Source: Streptomyces phaeolivaceus
GTDB taxonomy: Bacteria > Actinomycetota > Actinomycetes > Streptomycetales > Streptomycetaceae
Direction: 5' to 3'
Assembly (NCBI RefSeq): GCF_009184865.1
Contig: NZ_CP045096.1
Span: forward strand, 3,968,001-4,032,000
DNA length: 64,000 nucleotides
This document shows, piece by piece, positions 39,918 to 52,146 of the stretch. The position numbers and the translations under genes were made by a program. The notes beneath the pieces were generated by a model. That model was not told the DNA's origin. It did no database searches and worked only from the letters and a program-made list of their open reading frames with translations. Numbering within the stretch: position 1 is the first letter of the stretch; the number at the start of each line of letters is the position of its first letter.

Positions 39918-41186
39918 CTACCGCACCGGCCGGTCGTCGCCGGACGGCGTCCGTACCGGGGTCCGTGACAGGAACAGCCCGAACACCGGCGGCTGCGCCT
40001 GGAGCATCTCCAGCCGCCCCCCGTCCGCCTCCGCGAGGTCCCGCGCCACGGCCAGCCCGATGCCCGTCGAGTTGCGCCCGCTGATCGCCCGCTCGAAGAT
40101 CCGTGCCCCGAGGTCGGCGGGAACGCCGGGCCCCTCGTCGGTGACCTCGATCACCGCCTGGTTCCCGGTGACCCGCGTCCGCAGCGCCACCGTGCCCCCG
40201 CCGTGCATCAGCGAGTTCTCGATCAGCGCGGCCAGCACCTGCGCGACCGCCCCCGGCGTACCCACCGCCTGAAGGTGCCGCTTGCCCGAGCTGACCACGG
40301 CCCGCCCGGCGCTGCGGTAGGCCGGCCGCCACTCCTCCAGCTGCTGCTTGATGACCTCGTCGAGTTCGAAGGAGACCGCCGAGCCGTTGCGGGGGTCGCG
40401 GGAGTTGGTGAGGAGCCGTTCCACGACGTCCGTGAGCCGCTCGACCTGGGTGAGCGCGATGTGCGCCTCCTCCTTCACCGTGGCGAGGTCGTCGGTGAGG
40501 GTGATCTCCTCCAGCCGCATCGACAGCGCGGTCAGCGGCGTACGCAGCTGGTGGGAGGCGTCGGCCGCGAGGCGCCGCTCGGCGGTCAGCATGCGGCCGA
40601 TGCGTTCGGCGGAGGAGTCCAGCACATCCGCGACCCGGTCCAGCTCGGGGACGCCGTACCGCTTGTGCCGGGGGCGCGGGTCGCCGGAGCCGAGCCGTTC
40701 GGCGGTCTCGGCGAGGTCGGTGAGGGGGGAGGCGAGGCGGTTGGCCTGGCGTACCGCGAGGAGGACGGCGGCGATGACGGCGAGCAGCGCGACCGCCGCG
40801 ATGATCAGCAGCGTACGGCCGACCTCCCGGCTGACCGCCGAGCGGGACTCCTCGACGGTGACGACCTCGTCCTTCTCACCCTTGGCCTCATGGCGGATGA
40901 CGTCGCCGACGGGCTTCTCGCCGATCTCGATCGTGCTCTGACCAGGGATCTCGATACGCGCGTACCGCTCGTCGCCGACCTGGTCCCGGAGGACCTCCGC
41001 GGTGATCCGTTCGTCGCCGATGATGCGGCTGTCCACGATGCTCGTCAGCTGGACCGCCTCGGACTCCACGCGTTCCTGGGCGCTGTTGCTGATCGTGCGG
41101 GTCTCGACGATGACGAGGGAGACACCGAAGACCGCGATGACGACGAGGACCACGGCGAGGGTGGACTGAATGAGACGGCGACGCAC
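39918..41186 (-). CDS. Sensor histidine kinase
   Basis: The 422-residue kinase has a first transmembrane helix at about 7-27, an extracellular part to about 120, a second helix near 127-147 and HAMP (NRLASPLTDLAETAERLGSGD). The H-box DASHQLRTPLTAL with the phosphorylated His, the N-box ENSLMHGGG, and G-boxes VTDEGPGVP and GRNSTGIGLAVARDLAEADGG are all present. It pairs with the response regulator 208 bases upstream on the same strand. The signal is unknown. Confidence 0.93.
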   Translation of the reverse strand: MRRRLIQSTLAVVLVVIAVFGVSLVIVETRTISNSAQERVESEAVQLTSIVDSRIIGDERITAEVLRDQVGDERYARIEIPGQSTIEIGEKPVGDVIRHEAKGEKDEVVTVEESRSAVSREVGRTLLIIAAVALLAVIAAVLLAVRQANRLASPLTDLAETAERLGSGDPRPRHKRYGVPELDRVADVLDSSAERIGRMLTAERRLAADASHQLRTPLTALSMRLEEITLTDDLATVKEEAHIALTQVERLTDVVERLLTNSRDPRNGSAVSFELDEVIKQQLEEWRPAYRSAGRAVVSSGKRHLQAVGTPGAVAQVLAALIENSLMHGGGTVALRTRVTGNQAVIEVTDEGPGVPADLGARIFERAISGRNSTGIGLAVARDLAEADGGRLEMLQAQPPVFGLFLSRTPVRTPSGDDRPVR

Positions 41187-41270
41187 GGTTGCCCTCCGGG
41201 CGGGGCGGGGTGTTTACGTGGACAAGTGTGCCTCTGCCGTGCGGGACAGTCGGGCCTCGGCCCGGCTTCT

Positions 41271-41325
41271 CAGGGGCGCGGGGCTGTATCGACATCCGGC
41301 TCCGCCGCGTGGGCGCGACCAGCCA
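41271..41325 (+). repeat. Dispersed repeat, family B (copy 1)
   Basis: About 55 bp running from AGGGGCGCGGGGCTGTATCG through CGGCTCCGCCGCGTGGGCGC to CGACCAGCCAC. A reverse copy is at 59681-59731. This copy lies between the response regulator and kinase genes. Confidence 0.7.
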
Positions 41326-41394
41326 CCACCCACCTGCGGCCGCCACACAGCCCACACCCCCTGGGGCGCCCGACTCACCCCCACCCGGCAGGGA

Positions 41395-42072
41395 TCAGTT
41401 CTTCTCGAACCGGAACCCGACCCCCCGCACCGTCGCGATGTACCGGGGATTCGCCGCGTCGTCGCCGAGCTTCTTCCGCAGCCAGGAGATGTGCATGTCG
41501 AGGGTCTTCGTCGAGGACCACCACGTCGTGTCCCAGACCTCGCGCATCAGCTGGTCCCGGGTGACGACCCGCCCCGCGTCCCGCACGAGCACCCGCAGCA
41601 GGTCGAACTCCTTGGCGGTGAGCTGGAGTTCCTCGTCCCCCATCCACGCCCGGTGCGACTCGACGTCGATCCGCACCCCGTGGGTGGCGGGCGGCTGCGC
41701 CGGCTCCGCGGCGCCGCGCCGCAGCAGCGCCCGGACACGGGCGAGCAACTCGGCGAGCCGGAAGGGCTTGGTGACGTAGTCGTCGGCGCCCGCGTCGAGG
41801 CCCACGACGGTGTCCACCTCGTCGGCGCGCGCGGTCAGGATGAGGATCGGCACGGTGTGGCCCTCGGCGCGCAGCCGGCGGGCCACCTCCAGGCCGTCCA
41901 TGCCGGGCAGCCCCAGGTCCAGGACGACCAGGTCGACGCCACCCTGCATTCCGGCGTCCAGCGCGGTGGGGCCGTCCTCGCGGACCTCCACCTCGTACCC
42001 TTCCCGGCGCAGTGCGCGAGCCAACGGCTCCGAGATGGACGCGTCGTCCTCGGCGAGCAGTACACGGGTCAT
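41395..42072 (-). CDS. OmpR-family response regulator
   Basis: The 225-residue regulator has an N-terminal receiver with the acidic pair (LLAEDD), phospho-acceptor Asp in VVLDLGLPGMDG, Thr in LTARADE and Lys in VTKPFR. The C-terminal winged helix is OmpR-type (LTAKEFDLLRVLVRDAGRVVTRDQLM, SWLRKKLG, RYIATVRGVGFRF). It controls unknown genes under the adjacent kinase. ATG 42072 starts exactly at the receiver domain. Confidence 0.95.
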   Translation of the reverse strand: MTRVLLAEDDASISEPLARALRREGYEVEVREDGPTALDAGMQGGVDLVVLDLGLPGMDGLEVARRLRAEGHTVPILILTARADEVDTVVGLDAGADDYVTKPFRLAELLARVRALLRRGAAEPAQPPATHGVRIDVESHRAWMGDEELQLTAKEFDLLRVLVRDAGRVVTRDQLMREVWDTTWWSSTKTLDMHISWLRKKLGDDAANPRYIATVRGVGFRFEKN

Positions 42073-42717
42073 GGGGTGATGGTAGTCCGAGGAGAACCGC
42101 AGGTGGAGGGTGATCGGCAAGCGTGATTCACACCTTTGTCCAACGGTTCTCTTACTTCCCCGGGGCATGATCCACTGCGGCGGGCGTTTCGTCCCTCCCC
42201 GGTGAAGATCCACGGCATGTGCGTGGAGGCGGTGCCCGGCTTCGGTGCGGATCGCGCGCCGATCCCGTGAACATGCCGCCGCCGCGTCGCGCCGCGTGCG
42301 GTCACGCCCCGTATCTCCGCGCCACGAACCCCTGTATGACCTTCGAATGTGCACTCATGGTTGCGTTCTTACCTGTGATCCGGCTCTCAAGCCCTTCCTT
42401 TTCCCGCAGCCTTCTGACGTATGGTGACGGAACGCCTGTAGCAACACGTGGGGACCTTTTGGCGGCACATCCGCGCTGAAGGTCTCTTTTCTGTGCGTAA
42501 TGACCTGTGGCCGGGCCCCGAACACGCGGACGCGTCGACGCGATGACGCGATGACGCGCGTAGAGGGGCGTGGATCCCGGTGGTCGCCGTCCGCCGTCCC
42601 GCGACCCGGGGCGGAATCCCCGTGGGCGTGGGGTGGGCGTTCCGGCCGGCCGGTGCCGGCCGCCCCTCCACCGGGCGCGCGCCCCCACGACGCCGTCCCG
42701 ACCTGCAAGGAACGACC
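42073..42717. other. Long intergenic region before the peptide transporter gene
   Basis: These 645 bases lie between divergent genes. The part 42330-42500 is clearly AT-richer than surroundings and probably holds transporter promoter sequences. A short tandem GACGCGAT repeat is at 42535-42555. No convincing coding frame or RNA gene is visible. Confidence 0.4.
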
Positions 42718-44262
42718 ATGGCGTCCAGCCTGACGAAGGACTCGGCCGGCCGGGGAACCCCCGACCCCGAACGCACCTTCTTCGGCCACCCCCGCGGACT
42801 GGCCACTCTCTTCATGACCGAGATGTGGGAACGATTCTCCTACTACGGCATGAAGGCCCTCCTCACCGTCTATCTGCTCTCCGGCGGCCCCGACGCCGGC
42901 CAGGGGAGCATGGGCGGCGGTCTGGCCATGGACCTGGCCACCACCACCACGATCGTCGCCGTCTACTCGGCGATGGTGTACCTGCTCGCGATGCCCGGCG
43001 GCTGGCTCGGCGACCGTGTCTGGGGCCCCCGCAAGACGGTGGCCATAGCGGCGGTCACGATCATGTGCGGGCATCTGGTGCTCGCCCTGCCGGGCGGTCA
43101 GGCACCGTTCTTCGCGGGCCTCGCGCTGGTCGCGGCCGGCTCCGGTCTGCTGAAGGCCAACATCTCCACGATGGTGGGCCACCTGTACGACGGCCCCGGT
43201 GACCCGCGGCGCGACGGCGGCTTCACGATCTTCTACATGGGCATCAACGCGGGTGCCTTCTTCGCCCCGCTGGCCATCGGCACCGTCGGCCAGGAGGTCA
43301 ACTGGCACCTCGGCTTCGGTCTGGCCGCGGTCGGTATGGCCATCGGTCTCGCCGCGTTCCTCGCCGGCAGCCGGGACCTGAGCCCGCGGAGCGATGTCGT
43401 CCCCAAGCCGCTGGCGGCCGAGGAGCGCGCCTCCTGGCTGCGCAAGGGCCTGCTCTGGCTGGCCGCCGCGGCCGTCTTCTACGGCGCGGTGGGCCTCAGC
43501 GGCCACTTCACCCTGAACTGGGCGATGATCCCGCTGACCGTCATCGGCCTGATCGTCCCCGCCGGTGTGCTGCTGCGCATCAAGCGCGACAAGGAGCTGA
43601 CCACCGCCGAGCAGTCGAGGATGACCGGCTACATCTGGTTCTTCGTCGCGGCGGCCGTGTTCTGGATGATCTACGACCAGGGCGCGTCCACGGTCCAGGC
43701 GTTCGGCTCGAACGACCAGAAGGTGGCCGGCTCACTGCTCGGCTTCGAGTTCCCGACCTCCTGGTACCAGTCGCTGAACCCGCTGTTCATCATGGCGCTG
43801 GCCCCGGTCTTCGCCTGGCTCTGGCTGTGGCTGAACCGCCAGGGCAGGGAGCCCGGCACGGCCGTGAAGTTCGCGATGGCCCTGGTGCTCATCGGTGTCT
43901 CGTTCTTCTTCTTCCTGATCCCGCTGGGCCTGGCGGCGGACGGCAACCTGGCCAGCCCGATGTGGCTGGTGGGCATCTACTTCATCCAGACCGTCGGTGA
44001 GCTGTGCCTCTCCCCGGTCGGCCTGTCGGTGACGACGAAGATGGCCCCGGCCAAGTACGCCAGCCAGATGATGGGCGTGTGGTTCCTCGCGGTCACCGCG
44101 GGCGACTCCGTCACCGGCCTGCTCTCCAACCCGGCCGTCGGCGGCTTCGACCTCAGCGGCACCGGCATGGTCGCCGTCGAGGCCGGGCTCGCCGTCCTCG
44201 CCGGCTTCGCGATCTACATGTACCGCAGGAAGGTCAGGGCCCTGACGGGCGACGTCAACTGA
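42718..44262 (+). CDS. POT/PTR-family proton-coupled peptide transporter
   Basis: The 514-residue membrane protein of the major facilitator superfamily has POT motifs: MWERFSYYGMKALL (the ExxERFxYY proton-site motif in modified form), GGWLGDRVWGPRKTV, and FTIFYMGINAGAFFAPL (PTR2 signature), plus LCLSPVGLSVTTKMAP near the end. It imports di- and tripeptides with protons. CAAGGAACG precedes ATG 42718. A dipeptidase lies 6 kb away. It ends at a 17-bp hairpin. Confidence 0.95.
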   Translation: MASSLTKDSAGRGTPDPERTFFGHPRGLATLFMTEMWERFSYYGMKALLTVYLLSGGPDAGQGSMGGGLAMDLATTTTIVAVYSAMVYLLAMPGGWLGDRVWGPRKTVAIAAVTIMCGHLVLALPGGQAPFFAGLALVAAGSGLLKANISTMVGHLYDGPGDPRRDGGFTIFYMGINAGAFFAPLAIGTVGQEVNWHLGFGLAAVGMAIGLAAFLAGSRDLSPRSDVVPKPLAAEERASWLRKGLLWLAAAAVFYGAVGLSGHFTLNWAMIPLTVIGLIVPAGVLLRIKRDKELTTAEQSRMTGYIWFFVAAAVFWMIYDQGASTVQAFGSNDQKVAGSLLGFEFPTSWYQSLNPLFIMALAPVFAWLWLWLNRQGREPGTAVKFAMALVLIGVSFFFFLIPLGLAADGNLASPMWLVGIYFIQTVGELCLSPVGLSVTTKMAPAKYASQMMGVWFLAVTAGDSVTGLLSNPAVGGFDLSGTGMVAVEAGLAVLAGFAIYMYRRKVRALTGDVN

Positions 44263-44287
44263 GACCGGCCGACACCTGACGGTTCAT

Positions 44288-44327
44288 GGGAAGGGCCGCC
44301 GCACCTCCGGGTGCGGCGGCCCTTCCC
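44288..44327. terminator. Bidirectional terminator after the peptide transporter
   Basis: A 17-bp perfect stem (44288-44304 with 44311-44327) with a CTCCGG loop lies between convergent 3' ends. Confidence 0.9.
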
Positions 44328-44333
44328 CGTCCC

Positions 44334-45644
44334 TCACGTGGACGCGTCCTCCTGCGACGAGGACACCCGCGCGGCCCGCGACGCCCCCGCATCCGCATCC
44401 GCATCCGCATCCGTGTCCGCATCCGTGTCCGCATCCGTGTCCGTGTCCGTGTCCGTGTCCGTGTCCGGTGCGAACCACGGCAGGGGTGATGTCGTGCCGG
44501 GTTGGGGCGGTGGGGTGCGGGGCTGGGCGTGGGCGGCTGTCGTGGGGCGTGGGCCCGGGAGCCAGGCGGGGCGTGCGGGGAGGCGGGGTTCGCGTCGTCT
44601 CGTGTCGGGGGGTGTTCGTCCGGGGCGGGCGCGGTCCACCGCCGTCATGCCGAGGCGGAACAGCGCGGCCGGGACGACCAGGCAGAGCATCAGCCAGAAG
44701 AGGGTGACGCCCCAGGGGCGGCCCACGGTCCACGGCTGTTCGGCGAGGACCTTGCCGCCGTACGTGAGGGAGACGGTGTAGTCGCCGTGGGCCCCGGCCG
44801 CGAGTTCCACGGACAGGGTGACGCGGGCCTCGCCGCCCGGCCGGACCGTGCCGCGCCACTGCTGCTCCTCCCACTCCGGCGCGAACACACCGTGGGAGGT
44901 GCCGACCTGGAACACGGGGTTCTTCACCGGGGAGGTGCCGACGTTGCCGACGGTGAAGACCAGTTCGCGTGCGGGCGGCGCCCCGAACCAGGTCAACAGC
45001 CCGCTGGAGCCGGTCAGCCGGCCGTCCGTCAGGAGGGACAGCCGTCCGCCGGACGCGTCCCTCGGCAACGGCTCCACCGAGTGCCCGGCCACCTCGAAGG
45101 CCGCGTCCGCCGCCGCCTTCGGGCCCGTGATGGTGGAGACGTGCACGACGCACGGACACGGCACCGGCGGCTCCGCCACCGGCAACTCCCGCCGGAAGCC
45201 GCCCTCTTCGTCGGCGGTCACGGCCCGCCCGTCGGCGTTGGCGCAGGTGTCGGTGCCGCCGGGCACACCCCGCGCCGGATCGGCCTGACCGCAGATCAGC
45301 ACCATCAGGATCGCCTTCGGGCGCCAGCCGTCCCCGGTCACGGTGACCGAACCACCGGTCCCCGCCTCCCGCGCGGACAGCTTCACGGTCGGCCCGTCCG
45401 CCGCCGCCCGCGCCGGGGCGTACGCCTGCGCGCGCCCGCCTTCGAAGGGCCCCACCGGCGCCGCGACGCACACGCCGAGCACGGCGAATACGACGAGCGC
45501 GCCGGGCACGACGCGGGCGACGCCAGCGAGGCGAGCGAGCAGCGGCGCCGGCTTCCACGGCCACCACCGCCTCCGCCACCGCCCCCACGGCCTCCGCGGC
45601 GCCCGCCGCGTGTACGACACCGGAATCCGCCGCCCCTTGATCAC
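44334..45644 (-). CDS. Membrane-anchored extracellular protein with Asp/Thr/Ala repeat tail
   Basis: The 436-residue protein from GTG 45644 has a basic start and hydrophobic segment at about residues 38-62 (signal or anchor). An extracellular beta-rich region of about 260 residues follows (KLSAREAGTGGSVTVTGDGWRPKA, a CARDB/IPT-like look). A transmembrane helix near 320-340 (PWGVTLFWLMLCLVVPAALF) leads to a cytoplasmic Pro-rich then Asp-rich tail (repeated DT and DA pairs). It starts 13 bases after the LPXTG gene stop, so the two form an operon. Function unknown. Confidence 0.75.
   Translation of the reverse strand: MIKGRRIPVSYTRRAPRRPWGRWRRRWWPWKPAPLLARLAGVARVVPGALVVFAVLGVCVAAPVGPFEGGRAQAYAPARAAADGPTVKLSAREAGTGGSVTVTGDGWRPKAILMVLICGQADPARGVPGGTDTCANADGRAVTADEEGGFRRELPVAEPPVPCPCVVHVSTITGPKAAADAAFEVAGHSVEPLPRDASGGRLSLLTDGRLTGSSGLLTWFGAPPARELVFTVGNVGTSPVKNPVFQVGTSHGVFAPEWEEQQWRGTVRPGGEARVTLSVELAAGAHGDYTVSLTYGGKVLAEQPWTVGRPWGVTLFWLMLCLVVPAALFRLGMTAVDRARPGRTPPDTRRREPRLPARPAWLPGPRPTTAAHAQPRTPPPQPGTTSPLPWFAPDTDTDTDTDTDADTDADTDADADADAGASRAARVSSSQEDAST
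44393..44466 (-). repeat. Hexanucleotide coding microsatellite
   Basis: Runs of GCATCC and GTGTCC units (plus strand) encode the alternating Asp-Ala/Asp-Thr tail of the membrane protein. Slippage would change length by two residues at a time without a frameshift. Confidence 0.8.
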
Positions 45645-45657
45645 GTCCCGGCTCCCG

Positions 45658-46389
45658 TCAGCGACGTACCGCCTGGTTCCTGCGTGTCACCCACAGCACC
45701 CCGGCCGTCCCCGCGAGCAGCACCGTGCCACCGAGCGTGCCGAGCGCGACCGCCGAGTCCAGGGGCCCGGTCTGCGGCAGCTCCCCGCCCGTACCGCCCG
45801 TACCGCCCGTGCCGCCGGAGTCCGACCCGCCCCCCGTACCGCCGGAACTGCCGCCCGCGGCGGTGACGTCGAGCGTCAGCGACGGGCCGGGGTCGTTGCC
45901 CGGTGTGCAGGTCGTCACCGTGCCGAGGGCCTCGATGGTGAGGACGCCCGCGGTGAAGTCGACCTTGCCGGTCTTCTTCGGGCTGTAGATGCCGCTCAGG
46001 TCATTGATCTTGATCGGTGTGTTGGCCGGGATCGCCTCTTCGTTGGCCGACCCCGTCACCTTGAGCGTGCCGCTGTCGGCCCCGCCCAGCTCGATGGTGG
46101 CGCTCGGCGTCATCGCGCCCTTGCCCAGTTCGACCGGGCTCGACGAGACGCCCTTCTGCCAGGACATCGTGATCCTGTAGTTGTCGCCGCTCTCGACGCC
46201 CTTGATGTCGATCGGCGACACGGCGGACTTGTCCCCGATCGGGGTCTTGCAGTTGTACTCGACGTCCACGACCTCGGCATGGGCCACCGGGGCGGCCATC
46301 AGCACCGCCGAGCCGGCCAGGGCCGCGAGGGACGCGAGCGCGGCGGTTCGTTTCTGGTACGTCCGGTACGACACCTCGGCACCCCACAT
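45658..46389 (-). CDS. LPXTG sortase-anchored surface protein
   Basis: The 243-residue protein has a signal peptide (to AHA near residue 38) and a mature beta-rich domain with one Cys pair (YNCKTPIGD, TTCTPGND). A Gly/Ser/Thr linker leads to LPQTG at 204-208, a hydrophobic helix and RR tail. Sortase would attach it to peptidoglycan. The domain resembles the DUF6801 group of Streptomyces surface proteins, a weak match by eye. GTG at residue 6 is an alternative start. Co-transcribed with the membrane protein downstream. Confidence 0.88.
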   Translation of the reverse strand: MWGAEVSYRTYQKRTAALASLAALAGSAVLMAAPVAHAEVVDVEYNCKTPIGDKSAVSPIDIKGVESGDNYRITMSWQKGVSSSPVELGKGAMTPSATIELGGADSGTLKVTGSANEEAIPANTPIKINDLSGIYSPKKTGKVDFTAGVLTIEALGTVTTCTPGNDPGPSLTLDVTAAGGSSGGTGGGSDSGGTGGTGGTGGELPQTGPLDSAVALGTLGGTVLLAGTAGVLWVTRRNQAVRR

Positions 46390-46531
46390 TCTGACGGAAC
46401 ATCAGATCGGCGGCTCAAGGTACGCCGGGGCCCTTGGAGAAGGAAGACACACGCAAGTGTCGGATGTGTGTCGATGAACGAGGCTCGCCTCTCGGGCGGC
46501 GGCCGTCACGGTCCCGTGGCCGCCGACGTGC

Positions 46532-46588
46532 GGTGCCCCCACGGTGCTCAGGCAGGTGCCCCCACGGTGCTCAGGCAGGTGCCCCCAG
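46532..46588. repeat. 23-bp tandem repeat overlapping the 3' end of the anti-sigma gene
   Basis: GGTGCCCCCACGGTGCTCAGGCA occurs at 46532-46554 and 46555-46577, with a partial third copy from 46578. The stop codon of the HATPase gene (46571) lies inside the second copy, so the end of the gene has been duplicated past its own stop. Confidence 0.8.
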
Positions 46589-47086
46589 CTCGGCCCACAC
46601 CGTCTTCCCGGCCGCCCCGGGAGCCCGTACGACCCCCCAGTCCAGGCACAGCCGTTGCACGATGAACATGCCGTGCCCACCCGGGCGCCCGGCCCGATGC
46701 GGCGTCCGGGGCGCCGGATTGCCGGTCCCCCGGTCGGACACCTCGATCCGCAGCACCTTGTTGTCGCAGCCGATCCGCAGCTCGGCGGGGCCCCCGGCGT
46801 GCAGACACGCGTTGGTGACCAGCTCGGACACCACCAGCAGTACGTCCTCGGCCGCCGCGCGCCGGTCGGCGGTGGCGGCGGGCAGCCACCCCCAGTCGTA
46901 CAGCGCCTGACGGGTGAAGTCGCGGGCGAGCGGCACCACCCCGCTCTCGCCGTCGAAGCCGAGGCGTCGGGACCGACGGCTCGCGGCGGGGGCCTCGGGC
47001 GGGTCTCCGCCGGGCACCCCGGAAGCGCCGCCGGCACCCGGTTCCGGGCCGCGGTCGCCCGGCGAGAAAGGCCGGGTGGTGCTCAT
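46571..47086 (-). CDS. prsI: Anti-sigma factor / serine kinase-like HATPase (RsbW-type)
   Basis: The 171-residue protein has a 50-residue disordered N-terminus followed by an HATPase_c fold: VLLVVSELVTNACLHAGG (N-box), IEVSDRGTGNP (G1) and GGHGMFIVQRL (G2). Such proteins bind an alternative sigma factor and phosphorylate a STAS antagonist. It stands with a STAS gene and a SigB-type sigma gene; in S. coelicolor the equivalent set is known as prsI-arsI-sigI, so the symbol is by position and type. Confidence 0.8.
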   Translation of the reverse strand: MSTTRPFSPGDRGPEPGAGGASGVPGGDPPEAPAASRRSRRLGFDGESGVVPLARDFTRQALYDWGWLPAATADRRAAAEDVLLVVSELVTNACLHAGGPAELRIGCDNKVLRIEVSDRGTGNPAPRTPHRAGRPGGHGMFIVQRLCLDWGVVRAPGAAGKTVWAELGAPA

Positions 47087-47443
47087 CAGCGCTTCACCTC
47101 ACCGATTCACCGGTTCACGATTCAGGACTCATCAAGGGTGCGGGACGAAGGCCCGCGGTACGTACCGTTTTCAGCTGTCATCCGTTGCGCCATCCGTACT
47201 TCCGTCACACCTCGCCGTGCTGCCGAGCCGCTGCCGAACCGTCTCCGGGTCACCGCCGACACGTCCCCGTCCCCGACACGTTCAGGATGTCTCCTGCCCG
47301 AGCGAACCGTCAGAACACCCACGTTTTCGGCACAGAAGTTGTGACGCGAAGAACCCGCCGGTCGGGACGGTACGACCGGGACGGCCCTCGAACGCGGGGA
47401 ACCGGCCCGACGCCCCGGGCCGACGGCACCCCGGCCGGCGGCC
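47087..47443. other. Gap between the STAS and HATPase genes
   Basis: These 357 bases contain no convincing frame, repeat or hairpin. They may hold a separate promoter for the HATPase gene or just a long untranslated stretch between two same-strand genes. Confidence 0.35.
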
Positions 47444-47812
47444 CTAGTCGCCCAGGGCCGCGTCAAGGGTGTCGTGGACGGTGAACACCGCGTCGGCGCC
47501 GGTGATCTCGAAGACCCGCGCCACCGCCGGGAGCATTCCCGCGAGATGGACGCCGCCGCCCGCCGCCTCCGCCCCGAGCCGGACGCCCAGCAGGACGTTC
47601 AGCCCGGTGGAGTCGCAGAACTCCAGGCCCGAGCAGTCCACCACCAGGCGGATGAACCCCTTGTCCAGACAGCTTTCGAGTGGCTCACGCAACAGATCGG
47701 CGGTGTGGTGATCGAGCTCACCCGCCGGGGTCACGACGGCGCTGGAGCCCTCTTCCCGCACCTCGACCCGTAGTCGGCCCGACTGTGCGCTGCCGACCGT
47801 TCCACGGTCCAT
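47444..47812 (-). CDS. arsI: Anti-sigma factor antagonist (STAS domain)
   Basis: The 122-residue STAS protein includes VVTPAGELDHHTADLLREPLE and the phosphorylation site region VDCSGLEFCDSTGLNVLL, where the Ser or Thr of DSTG is modified by an RsbW-type kinase. Unphosphorylated, it should bind the anti-sigma and free the sigma factor. GGGAGAGAGACGGC precedes ATG 47812. It is divergent from the sigma gene. Confidence 0.88.
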   Translation of the reverse strand: MDRGTVGSAQSGRLRVEVREEGSSAVVTPAGELDHHTADLLREPLESCLDKGFIRLVVDCSGLEFCDSTGLNVLLGVRLGAEAAGGGVHLAGMLPAVARVFEITGADAVFTVHDTLDAALGD

Positions 47813-48059
47813 GCCGTCTCTCTCCCGACCGTCGTGGCTGCTGACTCGCCCTCGAACACTACGCCTTCTCCACACTCCCCGACACCCGAACAACCCCTCA
47901 AAAAGGGACATTTCGCCACAGTACGCACTTGCGACGACGTCGTGAAACCGGGTAGGGCTAGTACTGACACCAATCGACACGGCCGGCCTCGGAGGCGCCG
48001 CACACCGCAGTGCACGTATTGGCATCGGCGGCCATATGCCGAGAACGATGGAGGACATC

Positions 48060-48962
48060 ATGTCACCCCGGCTCGACGCATCGCATCCCCAGAGGGCGAC
48101 GTCGGCATCCGCCCCGGAAGAGACGCAGGACGACCTCGCCCACGATCCGGGCGACGCGCTCGCCGACCTGCCGGAGATCCCCCCCTTCGACGAGGTGGGA
48201 CCGGTGGACGCTCGGGCGCTGTCCAAGACGCTCTTCGAGCGGCTGGAGTCCCTTGAGGAAGGCACGTACGAGTACTCGTACGTCCGCAACACCTTGGTCG
48301 AACTCAACCTGGCCCTGGTGAAGTTCGCCGCCTCCCGGTTCCGCTCGCGCAGCGAACCCATGGAGGACATCATCCAGGTCGGCACGATCGGCCTGATCAA
48401 GGCGATCGACCGCTTCGAACTGAGCCGGGGCGTCGAGTTCCCCACGTTCGCGATGCCGACCATCGTCGGGGAGATCAAGCGTTTCTTCCGTGACACGAGC
48501 TGGTCCGTGCGGGTGCCGCGCCGGCTTCAGGAGCTGCGGCTCGATCTGGCCAAGGCCGGTGACGAACTCGCGCAGAAGTTCGACCGCGCGCCCACGGTGG
48601 GAGAGCTGGCGGAGCGCCTCGGGCTGACGAACGACGAGGTCGTCGAGGGCATGGCGGCGTCGAACGCGTACACCGCCTCGTCGCTGGACGCCCAGCCCGA
48701 GGAGGACGACTCCGAGGGCGCGCTGGCGGACCGGATCGGCTACGAGGACCACGGGCTCGAAGGCATCGAGTACGTCGAGTCCCTGAAGCCGCTGATCGCC
48801 GAACTGCCGCCGCGCGACCGGCAGATCCTGTCCCTGCGGTTCGTGGCCAATATGACGCAGTCCGAGATCGGGGACGAACTGGGCATCTCCCAGATGCATG
48901 TCTCCCGGCTGCTGTCCCGCACGCTGGTACGGCTGCGCAAGGGGCTGACGCTGGAGGAGTGA
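48060..48962 (+). CDS. sigI: SigB/SigF-type RNA polymerase sigma factor
   Basis: The 300-residue protein of the stress/sporulation sigma group has region 2 (EPMEDIIQVGTIGLIKAIDRFELSRGVEFPTFAMPTIVGEIKRFFRD), region 3 and region 4 (LPPRDRQILSLRFVANMTQSEIGDELGISQMHVSRLL). The start ATG 48060 has GGAGG 5 bases upstream; ATG 48036 and 48048 are less well placed. Its control partners are the STAS and HATPase genes divergently encoded. The match to S. coelicolor SigI is by type and location. Confidence 0.88.
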   Translation: MSPRLDASHPQRATSASAPEETQDDLAHDPGDALADLPEIPPFDEVGPVDARALSKTLFERLESLEEGTYEYSYVRNTLVELNLALVKFAASRFRSRSEPMEDIIQVGTIGLIKAIDRFELSRGVEFPTFAMPTIVGEIKRFFRDTSWSVRVPRRLQELRLDLAKAGDELAQKFDRAPTVGELAERLGLTNDEVVEGMAASNAYTASSLDAQPEEDDSEGALADRIGYEDHGLEGIEYVESLKPLIAELPPRDRQILSLRFVANMTQSEIGDELGISQMHVSRLLSRTLVRLRKGLTLEE

Positions 48963-49234
48963 GCGCGGGCGCGCTCCGGGCGGCGCGCGGGACGTGAACG
49001 AACGCGTGCGAGAAAACCTGCGAGAAGACCTGCGAGAAGTCGGCCGGGTGCGGCGGGAGTTGCGACACTCCTGACGTACCCGGCCGAACTGTTCCCGGCC
49101 CGCCACGCATCTCGCCCCCTTACCGCAAGAAACCCCTTCCCTCCGGTTCACCTTCCGTCACTATGGTCACGCGCCAGACTGTTCGGTATGCCAGAAGCCG
49201 ACGGGCGGACACGGGGGTGCGAGGAGGCACGAGG
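48963..49234. other. Intergenic region after the sigma gene
   Basis: Contains three tandem CTGCGAGAA-like units at about 49005-49040 and an AT-richer patch at 49120-49200 that probably holds the promoter of the next gene. No gene seen. Confidence 0.35.
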
Positions 49235-52105
<2,871 letters not shown>

Positions 52106-52146
52106 GGCCGCCGTACCGGGACAACCGACACCGTCCGGACCGCCGG

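Noticed and set aside
44393..44466. CRISPR or noncoding satellite
   Set aside because: The hexamer units are in frame within a coding sequence and give a regular Asp-rich peptide.
47940..47960. SigB-type promoter (GGGTAG at 47950-47955) before the sigma gene
   Set aside because: The -10 like word is present but I could not place a convincing -35 partner at proper spacing.
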